From the NCBI GenBank assembly GCA_937922435.1, contig CAKZVT010000022.1, forward strand, positions 38,679 to 102,678: a stretch of DNA of 64,000 bases, given 5' to 3'. Source of the DNA: an uncultured Prevotella sp. GTDB taxonomy: Bacteria; Bacteroidota; Bacteroidia; Bacteroidales; Bacteroidaceae. Shown one piece after another: positions 8,209 through 18,510 of the stretch. A program made the translations under genes and the position numbers. The notes under the pieces were generated by a model, which made no database searches, was not told where the DNA came from, and worked only from the letters and a program-made list of their open reading frames with translations. Every line of letters starts with the position of its first letter. Within the stretch, counting starts at the first letter, position 1.

Positions 8209-9390
8209 ATGGTAAACTATTTGCTAATTCGTTGTTTAAAGTTGAGACGCTTCCGGGGCGGCAATGCAAGGAGCATTCTTCTCGCAGGCATGCTGGCCGT
8301 GTCGTCGGTTGCCGGCGCACAGCACAAGCTGTGCAATCCTTCGCCTGCGCCCGAGGCGCAAAAAGTGTACGAGAAGTTGTGGAGCGTGTACCAGAAGCAG
8401 GCGCTTTCGGCCACTGTGGCGAATGTTGACTGGAACATAAAGGAGGCCGAGAACGTGTATGAGTGGACGGGCAAGTGGCCGGTGATGAACGTGTTTGACT
8501 TCATCAACTTCCACAACTCCAAGGATGTCAACCCGAAGGGATGGCTCGACTACAGCGACATCAGCGTAGCCGAGAACTGGTGGAAGGACGGCGGACTGGT
8601 AGGCTGCATGTGGCACTGGAACGTGCAGGCCAACAACGGCAAGGACTTTACCTGCACGCCCGGCACCGAACCCGGCCAGACAAGTTTCGACGTGTCGAAG
8701 ATTGACGACGCCAATTCCGCCGAATACAAGCAAGTCATAAACGACATTGACCAGATAGCCAAGTACCTCGGCAAGATGCGCGACGCAGGCATACCCGTCG
8801 TCTGGCGACCGCTGCACGAGGCCGCAGGCAACATCTACGAGTTTGAAGGCGGACAGGCTTGGTTCTGGTGGGGAGCCAAGGGCGCAGAGCCTTTTAAGAA
8901 GCTGTGGCGGCTGATGTACGACCGCCTTGTCAACAAGCACAAACTGAACAACCTCATCTGGGTGTGGACGTCGCAGGCTTCGGCCTCTGACGGGGTGGTG
9001 GACAGCGACTGGTATCCCGGCGACGAATACGTAGACGTGGTAGGGCGCGACAGCTATTACGCCCTGCAATACCCGCTGATGAAGGAGTACAAGGCCCTCG
9101 CGGAGAAGTATCCCGGCAAGCTCGTGGCCTTGGCCGAATGCGGCAACGGCGACGAAGTAAGCATGTCTCCGTGGAGCAAAATCTGGCAGCAAGGCTCGCG
9201 CTGGTGCTGGTTCATGACGTGGTACGACTACAACTACAACGCCGGGCAGAGCCAGGAGCACAAGTTCGCTGGCAAGGAGTGGTGGACTGACGCGTTCAAC
9301 TCCGGCACCGTGCTCGACCGCGACGCCTTCAGGCAGCTGCGCGACCAGTCATACAGATATGTTCTCGTAAAAGACAACCAGATATTATGA
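8209..9390 (+). CDS. GH26 beta-mannanase, first gene of mannan PUL
   Basis: Protein of 393 residues. GH26 endo-beta-1,4-mannanase with acid/base E204 in WRPLHEAAG and nucleophile E310 in ALAECGN, plus the aromatic cleft (AWFWWGAKG, IWVWTSQ). The N-terminus has a long basic stretch before the hydrophobic core (SILLAGMLAVSSVAGAQ); the true start could be later, but ATG 8209 fits the promoter. The signal looks like signal peptidase I rather than a lipoprotein. The stop overlaps the next ATG (ATGA), so translation is coupled. It leads a plus-strand operon to 18432 with SusC/D, so it probably makes the first cuts in mannan at or near the cell surface. Confidence 0.92.
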   Translation: MVNYLLIRCLKLRRFRGGNARSILLAGMLAVSSVAGAQHKLCNPSPAPEAQKVYEKLWSVYQKQALSATVANVDWNIKEAENVYEWTGKWPVMNVFDFINFHNSKDVNPKGWLDYSDISVAENWWKDGGLVGCMWHWNVQANNGKDFTCTPGTEPGQTSFDVSKIDDANSAEYKQVINDIDQIAKYLGKMRDAGIPVVWRPLHEAAGNIYEFEGGQAWFWWGAKGAEPFKKLWRLMYDRLVNKHKLNNLIWVWTSQASASDGVVDSDWYPGDEYVDVVGRDSYYALQYPLMKEYKALAEKYPGKLVALAECGNGDEVSMSPWSKIWQQGSRWCWFMTWYDYNYNAGQSQEHKFAGKEWWTDAFNSGTVLDRDAFRQLRDQSYRYVLVKDNQIL

Positions 9391-10532
9391 AACGCTTTAC
9401 TATTATACCGCTGTTATTGGCCTGCCTGCTGGCCTCCATACGCGCCTTGGGGGCAGAGCGCACAATCCTGCTCGGGCCGAAGACCATCGGCGCAGGATGG
9501 AAAGACAACATCGTAATACAGCCCCAGCAGTTCGCCACGGCGCAGCCCGGCGACATACTGACCGTGTACGTAGACAACGTGAAGGGCGGCGCGCAGGGCG
9601 CGTTCCAAGACCCGGCCGACTGGAAGGCCGTAGCCCCCGAATACGCTTACTTTGGCATTTCAGGGCCTTTCCGCCTGAAACTGACCGACGACATACTCGC
9701 CAAAATCAAGCAGCGCGGCCTCGCCCTGGGCGGACATGACTACCGCATACTGCGCGTGACGCACATCCCTGCCGCCGAGATGGTAGAGAAAATAATCTAC
9801 CGCGGCCCGTCGGTCTTGATGAAAGACGACTGGAGCGCGAGCGCAAGCATACAGAAGAGCTGCTTCAAGGACGTGAAAGTGGGCGACGTGCTGCACTTCT
9901 CGGTAAGCCGCGTGGAGGAAGGCGCGGCAGGCAAAATAATGGACTTCACATGGAACGCGATGGACCCCTCGCTCGACGGTGTGCCCGTAGGGCAGGACGG
10001 TTTCACCTATCCCGTCACCGAGCAGTCGCAGCTTGTCAAGCTGCAGCTGGCCGGAAGCGACGGCGTAAGCATGCGCGTGGGCGGCAAGGGCTACCGTCTG
10101 GAAAAGATTTCGGTAATATCTTTTATAGGTACGCGCGACGAAGACCTTACTGGCGCACAGCGCGCCCCGCGCGAATACGAACTGCAGCCGGGCGAACTGT
10201 TCCACGGCGAGAAGGAGCTTCCGCTTGACTGGAGCGGCAACCTGCGCATAACGGCCGAGCCGTTCCAGGACTGCACCGAGAGCGACTGCATCGTAGTATG
10301 CTACGAGAAGATGCAACCCGGCTGCGAGCCGCAAATCTCGTTCCGCGAGAACCGCGGCAAGTGGTACGACATAACCGGGGCGAAAGACCCCGTATGGTAC
10401 AAGCTCGACGGCAACGACGTTGTCCTTACGCTCGACGCCGGCATCCTCGACAAGCTCAAGACGCGCGGAGTGGTAATCACGGGCATGGGCGCCACTATAA
10501 CAAAAGTCTATATTCTGCACATTGGCAACTAA
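9387..10532 (+). CDS. Secreted protein of three repeated beta-sandwich domains
   Basis: Protein of 381 residues, signal peptide about residues 1-22 (ILLACLLASIRALGA). The rest is three copies of a domain of about 115 residues: 24-130, 135-250 and 260-380. Each copy has a tryptophan early (GWKDNI, DDWSAS, LDWSGN), a GD or equivalent turn in the middle and an ending like RGVVITGMGATITKVYIL. The same domain occurs in the products at 17065-18432 and 22578-26759. No catalytic motif is visible. In an operon with a mannanase and SusC/D, a carbohydrate-binding role is the best inference. I know no named family for it. Start overlaps the GH26 stop by 4 bp. Confidence 0.75.
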   Translation: MKRFTIIPLLLACLLASIRALGAERTILLGPKTIGAGWKDNIVIQPQQFATAQPGDILTVYVDNVKGGAQGAFQDPADWKAVAPEYAYFGISGPFRLKLTDDILAKIKQRGLALGGHDYRILRVTHIPAAEMVEKIIYRGPSVLMKDDWSASASIQKSCFKDVKVGDVLHFSVSRVEEGAAGKIMDFTWNAMDPSLDGVPVGQDGFTYPVTEQSQLVKLQLAGSDGVSMRVGGKGYRLEKISVISFIGTRDEDLTGAQRAPREYELQPGELFHGEKELPLDWSGNLRITAEPFQDCTESDCIVVCYEKMQPGCEPQISFRENRGKWYDITGAKDPVWYKLDGNDVVLTLDAGILDKLKTRGVVITGMGATITKVYILHIGN

Positions 10533-10557
10533 CTAACAAATTTAATAACCTTCTAAT

Positions 10558-13500
10558 ATGTACAAATGGATTTTATGGTGCGTCATGCTATTTGCGTGGT
10601 GTACCGACTTGAACGCACAGCAGACTGTCAAAGGCTCGGTGCTGGACGGCTCAAGCAACAACGAGCCGATGATAGGCGCAACCATTCAGGTGCCGGGCAC
10701 GAAGACGGCCGCCGTGGCCGACTTTGACGGCAATTTCACCATCGTGATGCCTGAAGGCAAGAGCATAATACAGGTGTCAATGATTGGCTACAAGACACAA
10801 GTAATCAACGTGAAAGGCAAGACTTCGGTGCAGGTAATACTCGAAGCCGACGCCAACGAGATGGACGAAGTGGTCGTGGTAGGCTACGGTACGATGAAGA
10901 AACGCGACCTTAGCGGCTCCATCACGCAAATAAAGGGCGACGAGCTTATGGCCGGCAACACAACCGACGTAGCCCACGGACTGCAAGGAAAAATAGCAGG
11001 CGTGCAGGTAAGCCAGAGCGACGGCTCGCCCGGTGCTGGCGTAAGCATCACCGTGCGCGGTGCAAACTCGTTCACTACAAGTTCCCAGCCTCTTTATATT
11101 GTTGACGGAGTGCCTTACGGAACCAATCCAAACGGCACGCCGTCGTCAAGCGCAAACGAGGGCAACAACCAGTTTACGTCGCCCCTGTCGATGATTAACC
11201 CCAACGACATCGAGAAAATCGAGGTGCTGAAAGACGCCTCGGCTACGGCCATATACGGCTCGCGCGGTGCCAACGGCGTTGTAATCATCACTACGAAGAA
11301 AGGCAAGGAGAGCGACGGCGGCAAGCCTACAATCGAGCTGAACGTGAAGCTCGGCTTGCAGACGGTGGCAAAACGCCTGAAAATGCTCACCCCGTACACC
11401 TACGCTTTATATCAGAACGAAGGCGCGGCGAACAGCCGTTACTACGAAGGAGCAAGCACACAAGACCCTTACCGCGGCGAATGGGACTATCCTTACGTTG
11501 GTACGGGGTTTGTATATGATGCCGGTTCTTACAATCCCGCTCCCGAAGACTTCCTCAATCCGGGACTGCGTTATGACGAGTACGGCAACGTTGACGAGGT
11601 CGCAATAGCCGACTGGCAGGACGAAATCTACCAAACCGCCTTCCAGCAGGACTACAACGTAAGCGTAAGCAACGGCAACGACCGCGGCTGGTACAGCTTT
11701 TCCGGCAACTTTGCGAAGCAGGACGGTATTATCAAGAACACTGGTTTCGAGCGTTACGGCATCTCAATCAACATCGGACGGCACATAACCAAGTGGCTGG
11801 AAATAGGCACAAGCTCGTTCTTCACCAACACTACGACCGACTTCCAGCGCACAGGTTCGGAGAATACGGGCGTAATCCGCTCCGCCTTAATCTTCCCTCC
11901 CACATACGGAGTACACTCATCGACCGAACAGCTTGATGAGCTTAACTGGCTCGCCACCAACCCGGTAAACTATGTGAACGGTGCAAAAGACCAGTTGAAG
12001 CAAATTAGTTGGTTCTCAAGCAGCTACGTGGAGGTGAAGCTCACACCGTGGCTCAAGTTCCGCCAGAACCTCGGTCTCGGCTACAACGATGGCCACCGCG
12101 GCACGTACTACGACCGCCACACGCAGGAGGGACGTACTCCCAACAACGGACTGGCCGGTAAATCCACAAGCATCTGGAAGAGCTTGACGGCGGAAAGCAT
12201 CCTTACGTTCGACAAACGCTGGGGCATTCACGCGCTGAACGTCGTCGCCGGTATGACGTTCGAGAAGGGAACGGGTGAGAACACGTCGATGAGCGTCACC
12301 AACTTCCCCACCGACTACACCCAGGACAACGACATGAGCCTCGCCATCGACAGGCCGACGATAAGCAGCAGCACTACCGAACAGGCTCTCGAGTCGTTCC
12401 TCGGACGCGTCAACTACACATTATTGGACAAGTACATCTTCACCGCCAGCGTCCGCACTGACGGCAGTTCGAGCTTCGCAAAGAACAACAAGTGGGCTAC
12501 GTTCCTTTCAGGCGCGTTCGCATGGAGGGCAAGTGAGGAGAAGTTTATACAAGACTTAAACATCTTCTCCAACCTGAAGTTCCGTCTGAGCTTCGGTCAG
12601 ACGGGTAATCAGGCCATCGGAGCATACCGCACACTGAACGTTCTCAACGCCTCCAACTATCCTTTCAACGGTTCGCTTGAAAGCGGAGTGTCGATGATAG
12701 ACTGGCGCGGACCTACCAATCCCGACCTGAAATGGGAGACGACCGACCAGTTCAATGCCGGCATAGACATGGGATTCCTCGACAACCGGCTGCAATTCAC
12801 CGTCGACTATTACTACAAAAAGACGCGCGACTTGCTGCAAAACGTCACTATACCGGGCAGTTCCAGCTTCACGCAGATGATGGTTAACAGCGGCAATGTG
12901 ACAAACGAAGGACTTGAGTTCACACTCAACTACGACGTGCTGCGCAACACTCCGGTGAAGTGGAACATTGCGGCCAACCTCTCGTTCAACCGCAACCGCA
13001 TCGGCGGACTTGACGGCGACCAGTACGCAACGTCGCTCTGGAGCGCGGCAGACCAGGCTTTCCTCCAGCGCAACGGCTGTCCCATCGGTACTATCTTCGG
13101 ATATGTCGAGGACGGATTCTTCGACAACCTGGCCGAAGTCCGCTCGTTCCCGGCCTACGCCGGACTGTCCGACACCGAGGCACGGCGCTACATCGGCGAG
13201 ATAAAATACCGCGACATGAACGGCGACGGACAGATAACGGCAGCCGACAAGACCATCATCGGCGACACAAACCCCGACTTCGTGTACGGCTTCACGAGCA
13301 ACCTGTCATGGAAGAACTTTACGCTTTCCTTCATGTTGCAAGGCTCGCAGGGCAACGACATACTGAACTACAACCTTACGGACATAAAGATGGGCAACTA
13401 CGGCAACATCACCCAGGAGGCATACGACCGCCGCTGGACGGCTGAAAACCCGTCAGCCGCACTGTGGCCGAAGGCTACCGCAGGCTACACACGCACGTGG

Positions 13501-13764
13501 CTCTTCAGCGACCGGTATGTAGAGGACGGCAGCTACCTCAAGATGAAGTACATCACACTGTCTTACAACTGGTTCAAGCCGTTCCCCGGCATACAGAAGC
13601 TGAACATCTCGTTCACGGCCAACAACCTGTTCACAATCACCAACTACAGCTGGCTCGACCCGGATGTAAACGCCGGCGGCACAAACGCGGCCTGCCCGGG
13701 AGTGGACAGCTACTCTTATCCGAGCGCACGGACATTCACGCTCGGCCTCAACTTCACTTTCTAA
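10558..13764 (+). CDS. SusC-like TonB-dependent transporter (mannan PUL)
   Basis: Protein of 1068 residues, usual length for SusC. Order: signal peptide (to about residue 20), carboxypeptidase-regulatory-like domain about 22-100 (VKGSVLDGSS, ADFDGNF), TonB box region DEVVVVGYGT, plug with GKIAGVQV and LYIVDGVPYG and YGSRGANGVVIITTKKG, then a 22-strand outer-membrane barrel ending in TLGLNFTF. It imports oligosaccharides across the outer membrane with the SusD partner whose gene starts 21 bp downstream. Position in the operon indicates mannan oligosaccharides. Confidence 0.95.
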   Translation: MYKWILWCVMLFAWCTDLNAQQTVKGSVLDGSSNNEPMIGATIQVPGTKTAAVADFDGNFTIVMPEGKSIIQVSMIGYKTQVINVKGKTSVQVILEADANEMDEVVVVGYGTMKKRDLSGSITQIKGDELMAGNTTDVAHGLQGKIAGVQVSQSDGSPGAGVSITVRGANSFTTSSQPLYIVDGVPYGTNPNGTPSSSANEGNNQFTSPLSMINPNDIEKIEVLKDASATAIYGSRGANGVVIITTKKGKESDGGKPTIELNVKLGLQTVAKRLKMLTPYTYALYQNEGAANSRYYEGASTQDPYRGEWDYPYVGTGFVYDAGSYNPAPEDFLNPGLRYDEYGNVDEVAIADWQDEIYQTAFQQDYNVSVSNGNDRGWYSFSGNFAKQDGIIKNTGFERYGISINIGRHITKWLEIGTSSFFTNTTTDFQRTGSENTGVIRSALIFPPTYGVHSSTEQLDELNWLATNPVNYVNGAKDQLKQISWFSSSYVEVKLTPWLKFRQNLGLGYNDGHRGTYYDRHTQEGRTPNNGLAGKSTSIWKSLTAESILTFDKRWGIHALNVVAGMTFEKGTGENTSMSVTNFPTDYTQDNDMSLAIDRPTISSSTTEQALESFLGRVNYTLLDKYIFTASVRTDGSSSFAKNNKWATFLSGAFAWRASEEKFIQDLNIFSNLKFRLSFGQTGNQAIGAYRTLNVLNASNYPFNGSLESGVSMIDWRGPTNPDLKWETTDQFNAGIDMGFLDNRLQFTVDYYYKKTRDLLQNVTIPGSSSFTQMMVNSGNVTNEGLEFTLNYDVLRNTPVKWNIAANLSFNRNRIGGLDGDQYATSLWSAADQAFLQRNGCPIGTIFGYVEDGFFDNLAEVRSFPAYAGLSDTEARRYIGEIKYRDMNGDGQITAADKTIIGDTNPDFVYGFTSNLSWKNFTLSFMLQGSQGNDILNYNLTDIKMGNYGNITQEAYDRRWTAENPSAALWPKATAGYTRTWLFSDRYVEDGSYLKMKYITLSYNWFKPFPGIQKLNISFTANNLFTITNYSWLDPDVNAGGTNAACPGVDSYSYPSARTFTLGLNFTF

Positions 13765-13785
13765 CCTATATATAAAGAGACAAAC

Positions 13786-15543
13786 ATGAAAAAGACAATG
13801 ACATACGTCCTGGCGCTCATCATGGGCGCAGGCATGACTGCCGGATGTACAAGCTGGATTGAGGAAGACCCCGACAGCCTCATCACTCCCGAGATGGTGG
13901 GCGACAGCGAGGACGCGGCTAAGCAGTGGGTGACGGGCGTTTACAGCAAGTGGGTCAACGACATGTTCCGCTGGGGCTACTTTCCGAGGGTGCTCGAGCA
14001 GGACGCCGACTACATATCAGGCCCCGACTGGCTCTTCGGAGGCTTCGGAGCGGGCAACTTCCAAGGCACGAACGACGACCTCGCCCTGCAAGACGCGCTG
14101 TGGAACGGATGCTATAACCTCATAGGCCGCGCCAACAAGGCGGAGCGCGAAATCAAGTCGATGACAAACATATCCGACGCCGCAAAGCACAACGCCATCG
14201 GCGAAGTAAAGTTCCACAAGGCGTTCGCATACTTCCTCCTGGTGCGCGCCTACGGCCAGGTGCCGGTGCAGCCGGAGGTTGACACGGTTGACAAGAACCA
14301 GCCGAGGCAGACGGTCGACTCCGTGTACAACTACATAATAAAGAACCTTGAGGCTGCAGCCGTGATGATGTACAAGAACACCGACCAGGCATACGAGGCC
14401 GGACACGTAAGCGCGGGCAGCGCTGCCGGACTGCTGGCTAAGGTCTACGCCACAATGGCTTCGGCCGCAATGCCGGCCGGAACGCCCATAACCGTGCGCA
14501 CAGGCCCGGCGTATGACGGCGAGGGAGACAACAAGGCGTACGCTCCGCTGCGCAGCATGACATTCGCAAAGACCGCCGTCAGCGGATACGAGAACATGGA
14601 TTCGCAGGCTCTTTACGAGAAAGCGGCAGAGTGGGCTTGGGCTGTCATCGACGGCGACTACGGCGAATACGCCCTGCTGCGTTACGAGGACTTGTGGAAG
14701 AAGACATCGGCCACGGCGTCGGAGTTCATGTTCTCCGTGGCTTCTGCCGACGGCAACGACACCTACTCGACGCAGGTGCACACCCAGTATGACGGCTACC
14801 GCACAGCCGCAGGCTCCGACTTCATAGCCAGCGGAGGATGGACGGGCTGCACGCGCCACTGGTACGACCTGTTCGACCACGACGACTACCGCATCACCCT
14901 GGGCGTAAAGCACCGCTGGCGCGTGTACACCCAGGAGGAGGGCAACGGCGGATTCTACTATCCTTACACCGATGAATACAGCATTATGGCTACCGGCTAC
15001 AACCTCAACGGCGACTGGGTAAGCGACCCCGTAGCTCCTTACGACGACGGCGTGAGCTACTATTACAACAAGGACAGCCAGTGCCTCGCCTTCACAACGA
15101 AGTATTCCGATGTTACGAACAATGCCACCGAGAACGCCGACGCCAACTGGCCCTTCCTGCGCTACGCCGACGTGATGCTAATCTACGCCGAAGCCGAGAA
15201 CGAACTTGGCCACATCGACACGGCGCTTGAGTACCTGAACTACGTGCGCAGCCGCTCAAACGCCGTGGAGGGCAGCCTTACCGGCAACGGCGCGCTCGAC
15301 ACGAAAGACAAGATGCGCAGCGCAATCATAGAGGAGCGCGCCAAGGAGTTCGCCTGCGAGGCCGACCGCCGCTGGGACCTCATACGCTGGGGCATATACC
15401 TCGACGCGATGAACGCCATCGGGGCAAATGAGGACTCGGGCGTGAACAAGGCGCGCCAGGAGCGCAACCTGCTCTTCCCCATACCCAACTCCGAGCTTAA
15501 CACAAACAAGTACATAACCGAGAACAACCCCGGATGGAGCTGA
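13786..15543 (+). CDS. SusD-like surface lipoprotein (mannan PUL)
   Basis: Protein of 585 residues of the RagB/SusD family. Lipobox TAGC gives the lipidated Cys near residue 21, followed by acidic residues (CTSWIEEDPD), which fits the Bacteroidetes surface export signal. TPR-like helical features are visible (EVKFHKAFAYFLLVRAYGQVP) and the C-terminal block has the family pattern RSAIIEERAKEFACEADRRW and LFPIPNSELNTN. It caps the SusC channel and binds the glycan. An inverted repeat of the AATTCATAATTC type starts just after the stop. Confidence 0.94.
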   Translation: MKKTMTYVLALIMGAGMTAGCTSWIEEDPDSLITPEMVGDSEDAAKQWVTGVYSKWVNDMFRWGYFPRVLEQDADYISGPDWLFGGFGAGNFQGTNDDLALQDALWNGCYNLIGRANKAEREIKSMTNISDAAKHNAIGEVKFHKAFAYFLLVRAYGQVPVQPEVDTVDKNQPRQTVDSVYNYIIKNLEAAAVMMYKNTDQAYEAGHVSAGSAAGLLAKVYATMASAAMPAGTPITVRTGPAYDGEGDNKAYAPLRSMTFAKTAVSGYENMDSQALYEKAAEWAWAVIDGDYGEYALLRYEDLWKKTSATASEFMFSVASADGNDTYSTQVHTQYDGYRTAAGSDFIASGGWTGCTRHWYDLFDHDDYRITLGVKHRWRVYTQEEGNGGFYYPYTDEYSIMATGYNLNGDWVSDPVAPYDDGVSYYYNKDSQCLAFTTKYSDVTNNATENADANWPFLRYADVMLIYAEAENELGHIDTALEYLNYVRSRSNAVEGSLTGNGALDTKDKMRSAIIEERAKEFACEADRRWDLIRWGIYLDAMNAIGANEDSGVNKARQERNLLFPIPNSELNTNKYITENNPGWS

Positions 15544-15550
15544 TAATTTT

Positions 15551-15641
15551 TATAATTCATAATTCACAATGCATAATGCATAATAAGTCTATCGGCTTGT
15601 TCAAGGGCGTCCGCCCTATTGTGCATTATGAATTATGAATT
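15551..15641. repeat. AT-rich intergenic inverted repeat
   Basis: Arms at 15551-15576 and 15618-15641 (ATAATTCATAATTC type) pair imperfectly around a GC-richer loop. It fills most of the gap between the SusD gene and the next lipoprotein gene. Confidence 0.7.
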
Positions 15642-15679
15642 GAAAGAAGTGAACCATGAACTTAAAAAGAAACAAGGCA

Positions 15680-16855
15680 ATGAAAACAAACTTACTGACA
15701 TATATCGCGGCTGCGCTTGCACTGTTTGCCATGGCAAGCTGCAACGACATCGTCAACTACGACGACGGCTACACGCCGCTCGAAGACCAGGCCAACACCG
15801 GCGCGCCTGTCATCACAGCCGTCTACGCCGTGAGCGACACGGCGATGCTGACACCCATCACCGAAGCCGACGCAGGCCAGATGGTGCGCATTGTGGGCAA
15901 GAACCTCAACAACGTGAAGCGCATAACGTTCAACACCGTGGAGGCCGACCTCTCCGGGGTGTACACCTACTCGACAAGCGCGAACGTGACAATCCCGCAG
16001 GAGCTGTCGATGGAGCACCAGAACAAAATAGAATACACCACAGACAAGGGCACGGCCACGTTCGACTTCACCGTGCCATTCCCACAGTTGAGGGTTGACG
16101 GGCTGCTGTGCGAGTTCACAAACGCCGGCGACTCCGTGACAATCCTCGGCCAGAACTTCGACTACTACAACTTCGGCACGGCGTCGCAAGTCACCATTGG
16201 CGGCACGGCTCTCGGCCTCGGTTCAATCACCAACACGTCGATGAAGGCCGAAATACCCGAAGGCACGCCCGACAACAGCACCGTACAGGTAAGCTGGACA
16301 GACGGCAATACCGGCACGCAGATGACCGCCACGCTGTCCTTCCGCCCGACAAAGAACCTGCTCTACGGCGATTTCAGCGACGTAACGCCTGCCGTAGGCG
16401 GCAGCTACAGCGCGGCCATTGAGGGCGACGACGCATTGACTACTGGCGCATCAGCCCTCGGTCGTCCCCACATCCATGTCACTGGCACGTCAGACGCATG
16501 GGGATGGAACACCATAGACCTAAGCCGCAACATGATAGACGCCGGCGACCTAAGCAACCTTGACGACTATGTGCTGAGGTTCGAGGTGCTTACGGCCAAC
16601 GACTATCCGCTTACCGACGCGTCGCCGCTGCAGTTCTCGTTCAACTGGGGAAACAGTTACACATGGACGCCGGGCGACGGCGCGGGCCTCAATACCCACG
16701 GCCTGTGGCAGACCGTTACGCTGCCGCTTGCACCGATGGCTACCAACGGCATTGTAGCCCCCGGCACGTGGATGACACTGCGCATAGTGCTTAGTCCGTC
16801 GGCTGCCTACACCGCCGACTTCCGCATGGGCAATTTCCGCATCGAGCACAAGTAA
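15680..16855 (+). CDS. Surface glycan-binding lipoprotein with IPT/TIG domains
   Basis: Protein of 391 residues. ATG 15680 is chosen over one 24 bp upstream because it starts the signal MKTNLLTYIAAALALFAMASC, with lipidated Cys 21 and CNDIVNYDDG after it. About residues 45-210 form two immunoglobulin-like IPT/TIG domains (PVITAVYAVSD, QMVRIVGKNLNNV, DSVTILGQNFDYYN). From about 225 a separate glycan-binding-like domain starts (KNLLYGDFSD) and runs to the end. Third gene after SusC/D, the usual place of the surface glycan-binding protein. Ligand by context is mannan. Confidence 0.85.
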   Translation: MKTNLLTYIAAALALFAMASCNDIVNYDDGYTPLEDQANTGAPVITAVYAVSDTAMLTPITEADAGQMVRIVGKNLNNVKRITFNTVEADLSGVYTYSTSANVTIPQELSMEHQNKIEYTTDKGTATFDFTVPFPQLRVDGLLCEFTNAGDSVTILGQNFDYYNFGTASQVTIGGTALGLGSITNTSMKAEIPEGTPDNSTVQVSWTDGNTGTQMTATLSFRPTKNLLYGDFSDVTPAVGGSYSAAIEGDDALTTGASALGRPHIHVTGTSDAWGWNTIDLSRNMIDAGDLSNLDDYVLRFEVLTANDYPLTDASPLQFSFNWGNSYTWTPGDGAGLNTHGLWQTVTLPLAPMATNGIVAPGTWMTLRIVLSPSAAYTADFRMGNFRIEHK

Positions 16856-16968
16856 ACGCGTAACACATTGGCATTCAGCGGCTTCGCAATATGCCGTCTT
16901 TCGCAATGCAAAAGACGGCATATTACAGGCCGAAAGGCGGTCTTTTACATTCCAAAAGACCGCCTTTT
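16856..16968. repeat. 22-bp-period repeat array B with tail
   Basis: Cores start at 16888, 16910, 16932 and 16954. Units 1 and 2 are near-perfect reverse complements (AATATGCCGTCTTTC with AAAAGACGGCATATT), as are units 3 and 4 (AAAGGCGGTCTTTT with AAAAGACCGCCTTT). The shared tail lies on the left, inverted, at about 16856-16887. Confidence 0.9.
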
Positions 16969-17064
16969 ACAAAACGGCCGGAAACAACGCCGCCGCCCGA
17001 CGGCCTTCAGCCATGCGGCGGCAGGCATGTAACGACAAGTATAACAATCAAACATCAACACATC

Positions 17065-18432
17065 ATGAAAAAGATTTTTACTTCGCTGCTGCTGTTTATG
17101 ACAGCGGCAATTACCGCCAACGCGGAAATGAAAACAGTGTGGGAAGGCTCTCACGAAATAGGCAACTGGAACTGGGACACGCGCCTCGAACTCACCGCCG
17201 ACGTATTCTCGACCCTCGCCGACGGCGACAAGATGGTCGTCACGATGTCGCCCAACGTGGAAGCGGCCGGGGCTGAAACATGGTATCAGTACGACATCAC
17301 GGCCAACGACTACGTGGGTGGCCGCGACCCCCAGCGCACACCCATCGCCAGCGGCGACATATCGGAGGCCGGCGACGTTACAATCAACCTTACAAACGAG
17401 CAGGCAAGCCTCTTGAAAAAACACGGAATGGTTATCAACGGACACTTCGTAACCATAACGAAAATCGCCGTAGGAACTGAAGAAAGCAGCTCCGAAGAGG
17501 GCACTACCGTCGAGCTGTGGAGCGGTTCGGTAGCAACAGGCAATTGGGAGAATTACGTAAACTTGAGCTACGGCAGTAAACCGGCAGCCCTCGGCACAGC
17601 AAAGGTCGGCGATGTAATCACCGTCACATTCGACACTACTGGCGAAGGCGCACACGTACAGATAGCCGACCCTGACGGATGGGTGGCGTTCGACACGGAG
17701 TCGTCTGTCGATGTAGCGTCTCCCGGGGCAGGACAGACGTTCGCCTACACCATAGACGACGTTGCCGTATTGGAGAAAATCCAATTGAACGGTATCGTCG
17801 TCAGAGGCCATGACTTCACTGCTACTAAGGTGGAACTTACCACATACGACGGCAACTATGACGCAGTGCTCATAACAATCGGCGATGCCGGCGTGGCCAC
17901 ATACAGCAATTCGAGCAAGGCTCTCGACTTTACCGCAGCCGACATAAAGGCATATTGTGCAACGGCAGTTGAAGTAGGCAAGGTTACTTTAAGCCCGGTT
18001 GCAGCTGTTCCGGCCTATACCGGCATAATGGTAAAGGGTGAGCCGGGCACATACGAAGTCCGTACGGGCGAAGCCGAAGCACCTGCGGCTAACTATCTCC
18101 GCGCCGTCGGCGACTGGGAGCAGACCATTAAGCCGTATGCCGAAGGCAATTGCCTTTACATTTTCACCGAGACGAGCGAACCGACATTCTCCCTCGTGGC
18201 CGCAGGCACTACAGTCCCGGCACGCAAGGCTTACCTTGAGACCACGACAGACATTACCCCTGCCGACGGCGTTATCGAGCTTGTGTTCACTGACGACATA
18301 GAGAGCGGCATCGAGGCGGTCACCACTGAAAAGCAGGGCGACGACGCCTGGTACAACCTTCAGGGCATGCGCGTGGAGCGTCCGGCGCGCGGCATATACA
18401 TACACAACGGCAAGAAAGTGCTTGTAAAGTAA
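17065..18432 (+). CDS. Secreted beta-sandwich protein with T9SS-like tail
   Basis: Protein of 455 residues from ATG 17065, which gives the signal MKKIFTSLLLFMTAAITANA; an upstream in-frame ATG (16891) would start inside repeat array B and is rejected. Two copies of the repeated domain follow, about residues 20-145 and 150-270 (TVWEGS then NWNWDT; ELWSGSVATGNWENY). From 275 to 410 there is another beta-rich region (ITIGDAGVATYSNSSKALDF). The end, WYNLQGMRV and RGIYIHNGKKVLVK, resembles the sorting tails of T9SS cargo. Last gene of the mannan PUL, before a terminator. No catalytic motif seen; surface glycan binding is the likely role. Confidence 0.75.
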   Translation: MKKIFTSLLLFMTAAITANAEMKTVWEGSHEIGNWNWDTRLELTADVFSTLADGDKMVVTMSPNVEAAGAETWYQYDITANDYVGGRDPQRTPIASGDISEAGDVTINLTNEQASLLKKHGMVINGHFVTITKIAVGTEESSSEEGTTVELWSGSVATGNWENYVNLSYGSKPAALGTAKVGDVITVTFDTTGEGAHVQIADPDGWVAFDTESSVDVASPGAGQTFAYTIDDVAVLEKIQLNGIVVRGHDFTATKVELTTYDGNYDAVLITIGDAGVATYSNSSKALDFTAADIKAYCATAVEVGKVTLSPVAAVPAYTGIMVKGEPGTYEVRTGEAEAPAANYLRAVGDWEQTIKPYAEGNCLYIFTETSEPTFSLVAAGTTVPARKAYLETTTDITPADGVIELVFTDDIESGIEAVTTEKQGDDAWYNLQGMRVERPARGIYIHNGKKVLVK

Positions 18433-18454
18433 GTTGCCATCATATATTAATGAA

Positions 18455-18505
18455 GAAAGAGAGCCTTGCGCCGGCATCCGGCGGCAAGGCTCTCTTTGTT
18501 TTATA
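18455..18505 (+). terminator. Terminator of mannan PUL operon
   Basis: GAAAGAGAGCCTTGC pairs with GCAAGGCTCTCTTT around a GC-rich inner stem (18455-18497), followed by a T-rich stretch. It lies 22 bp after the last gene. Confidence 0.85.
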
Positions 18506-18510
18506 TAGGG

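Noticed and set aside
16891..17064. N-terminal extension of the protein starting at 17065
   Set aside because: It would begin inside repeat array B and precede a perfect signal peptide.
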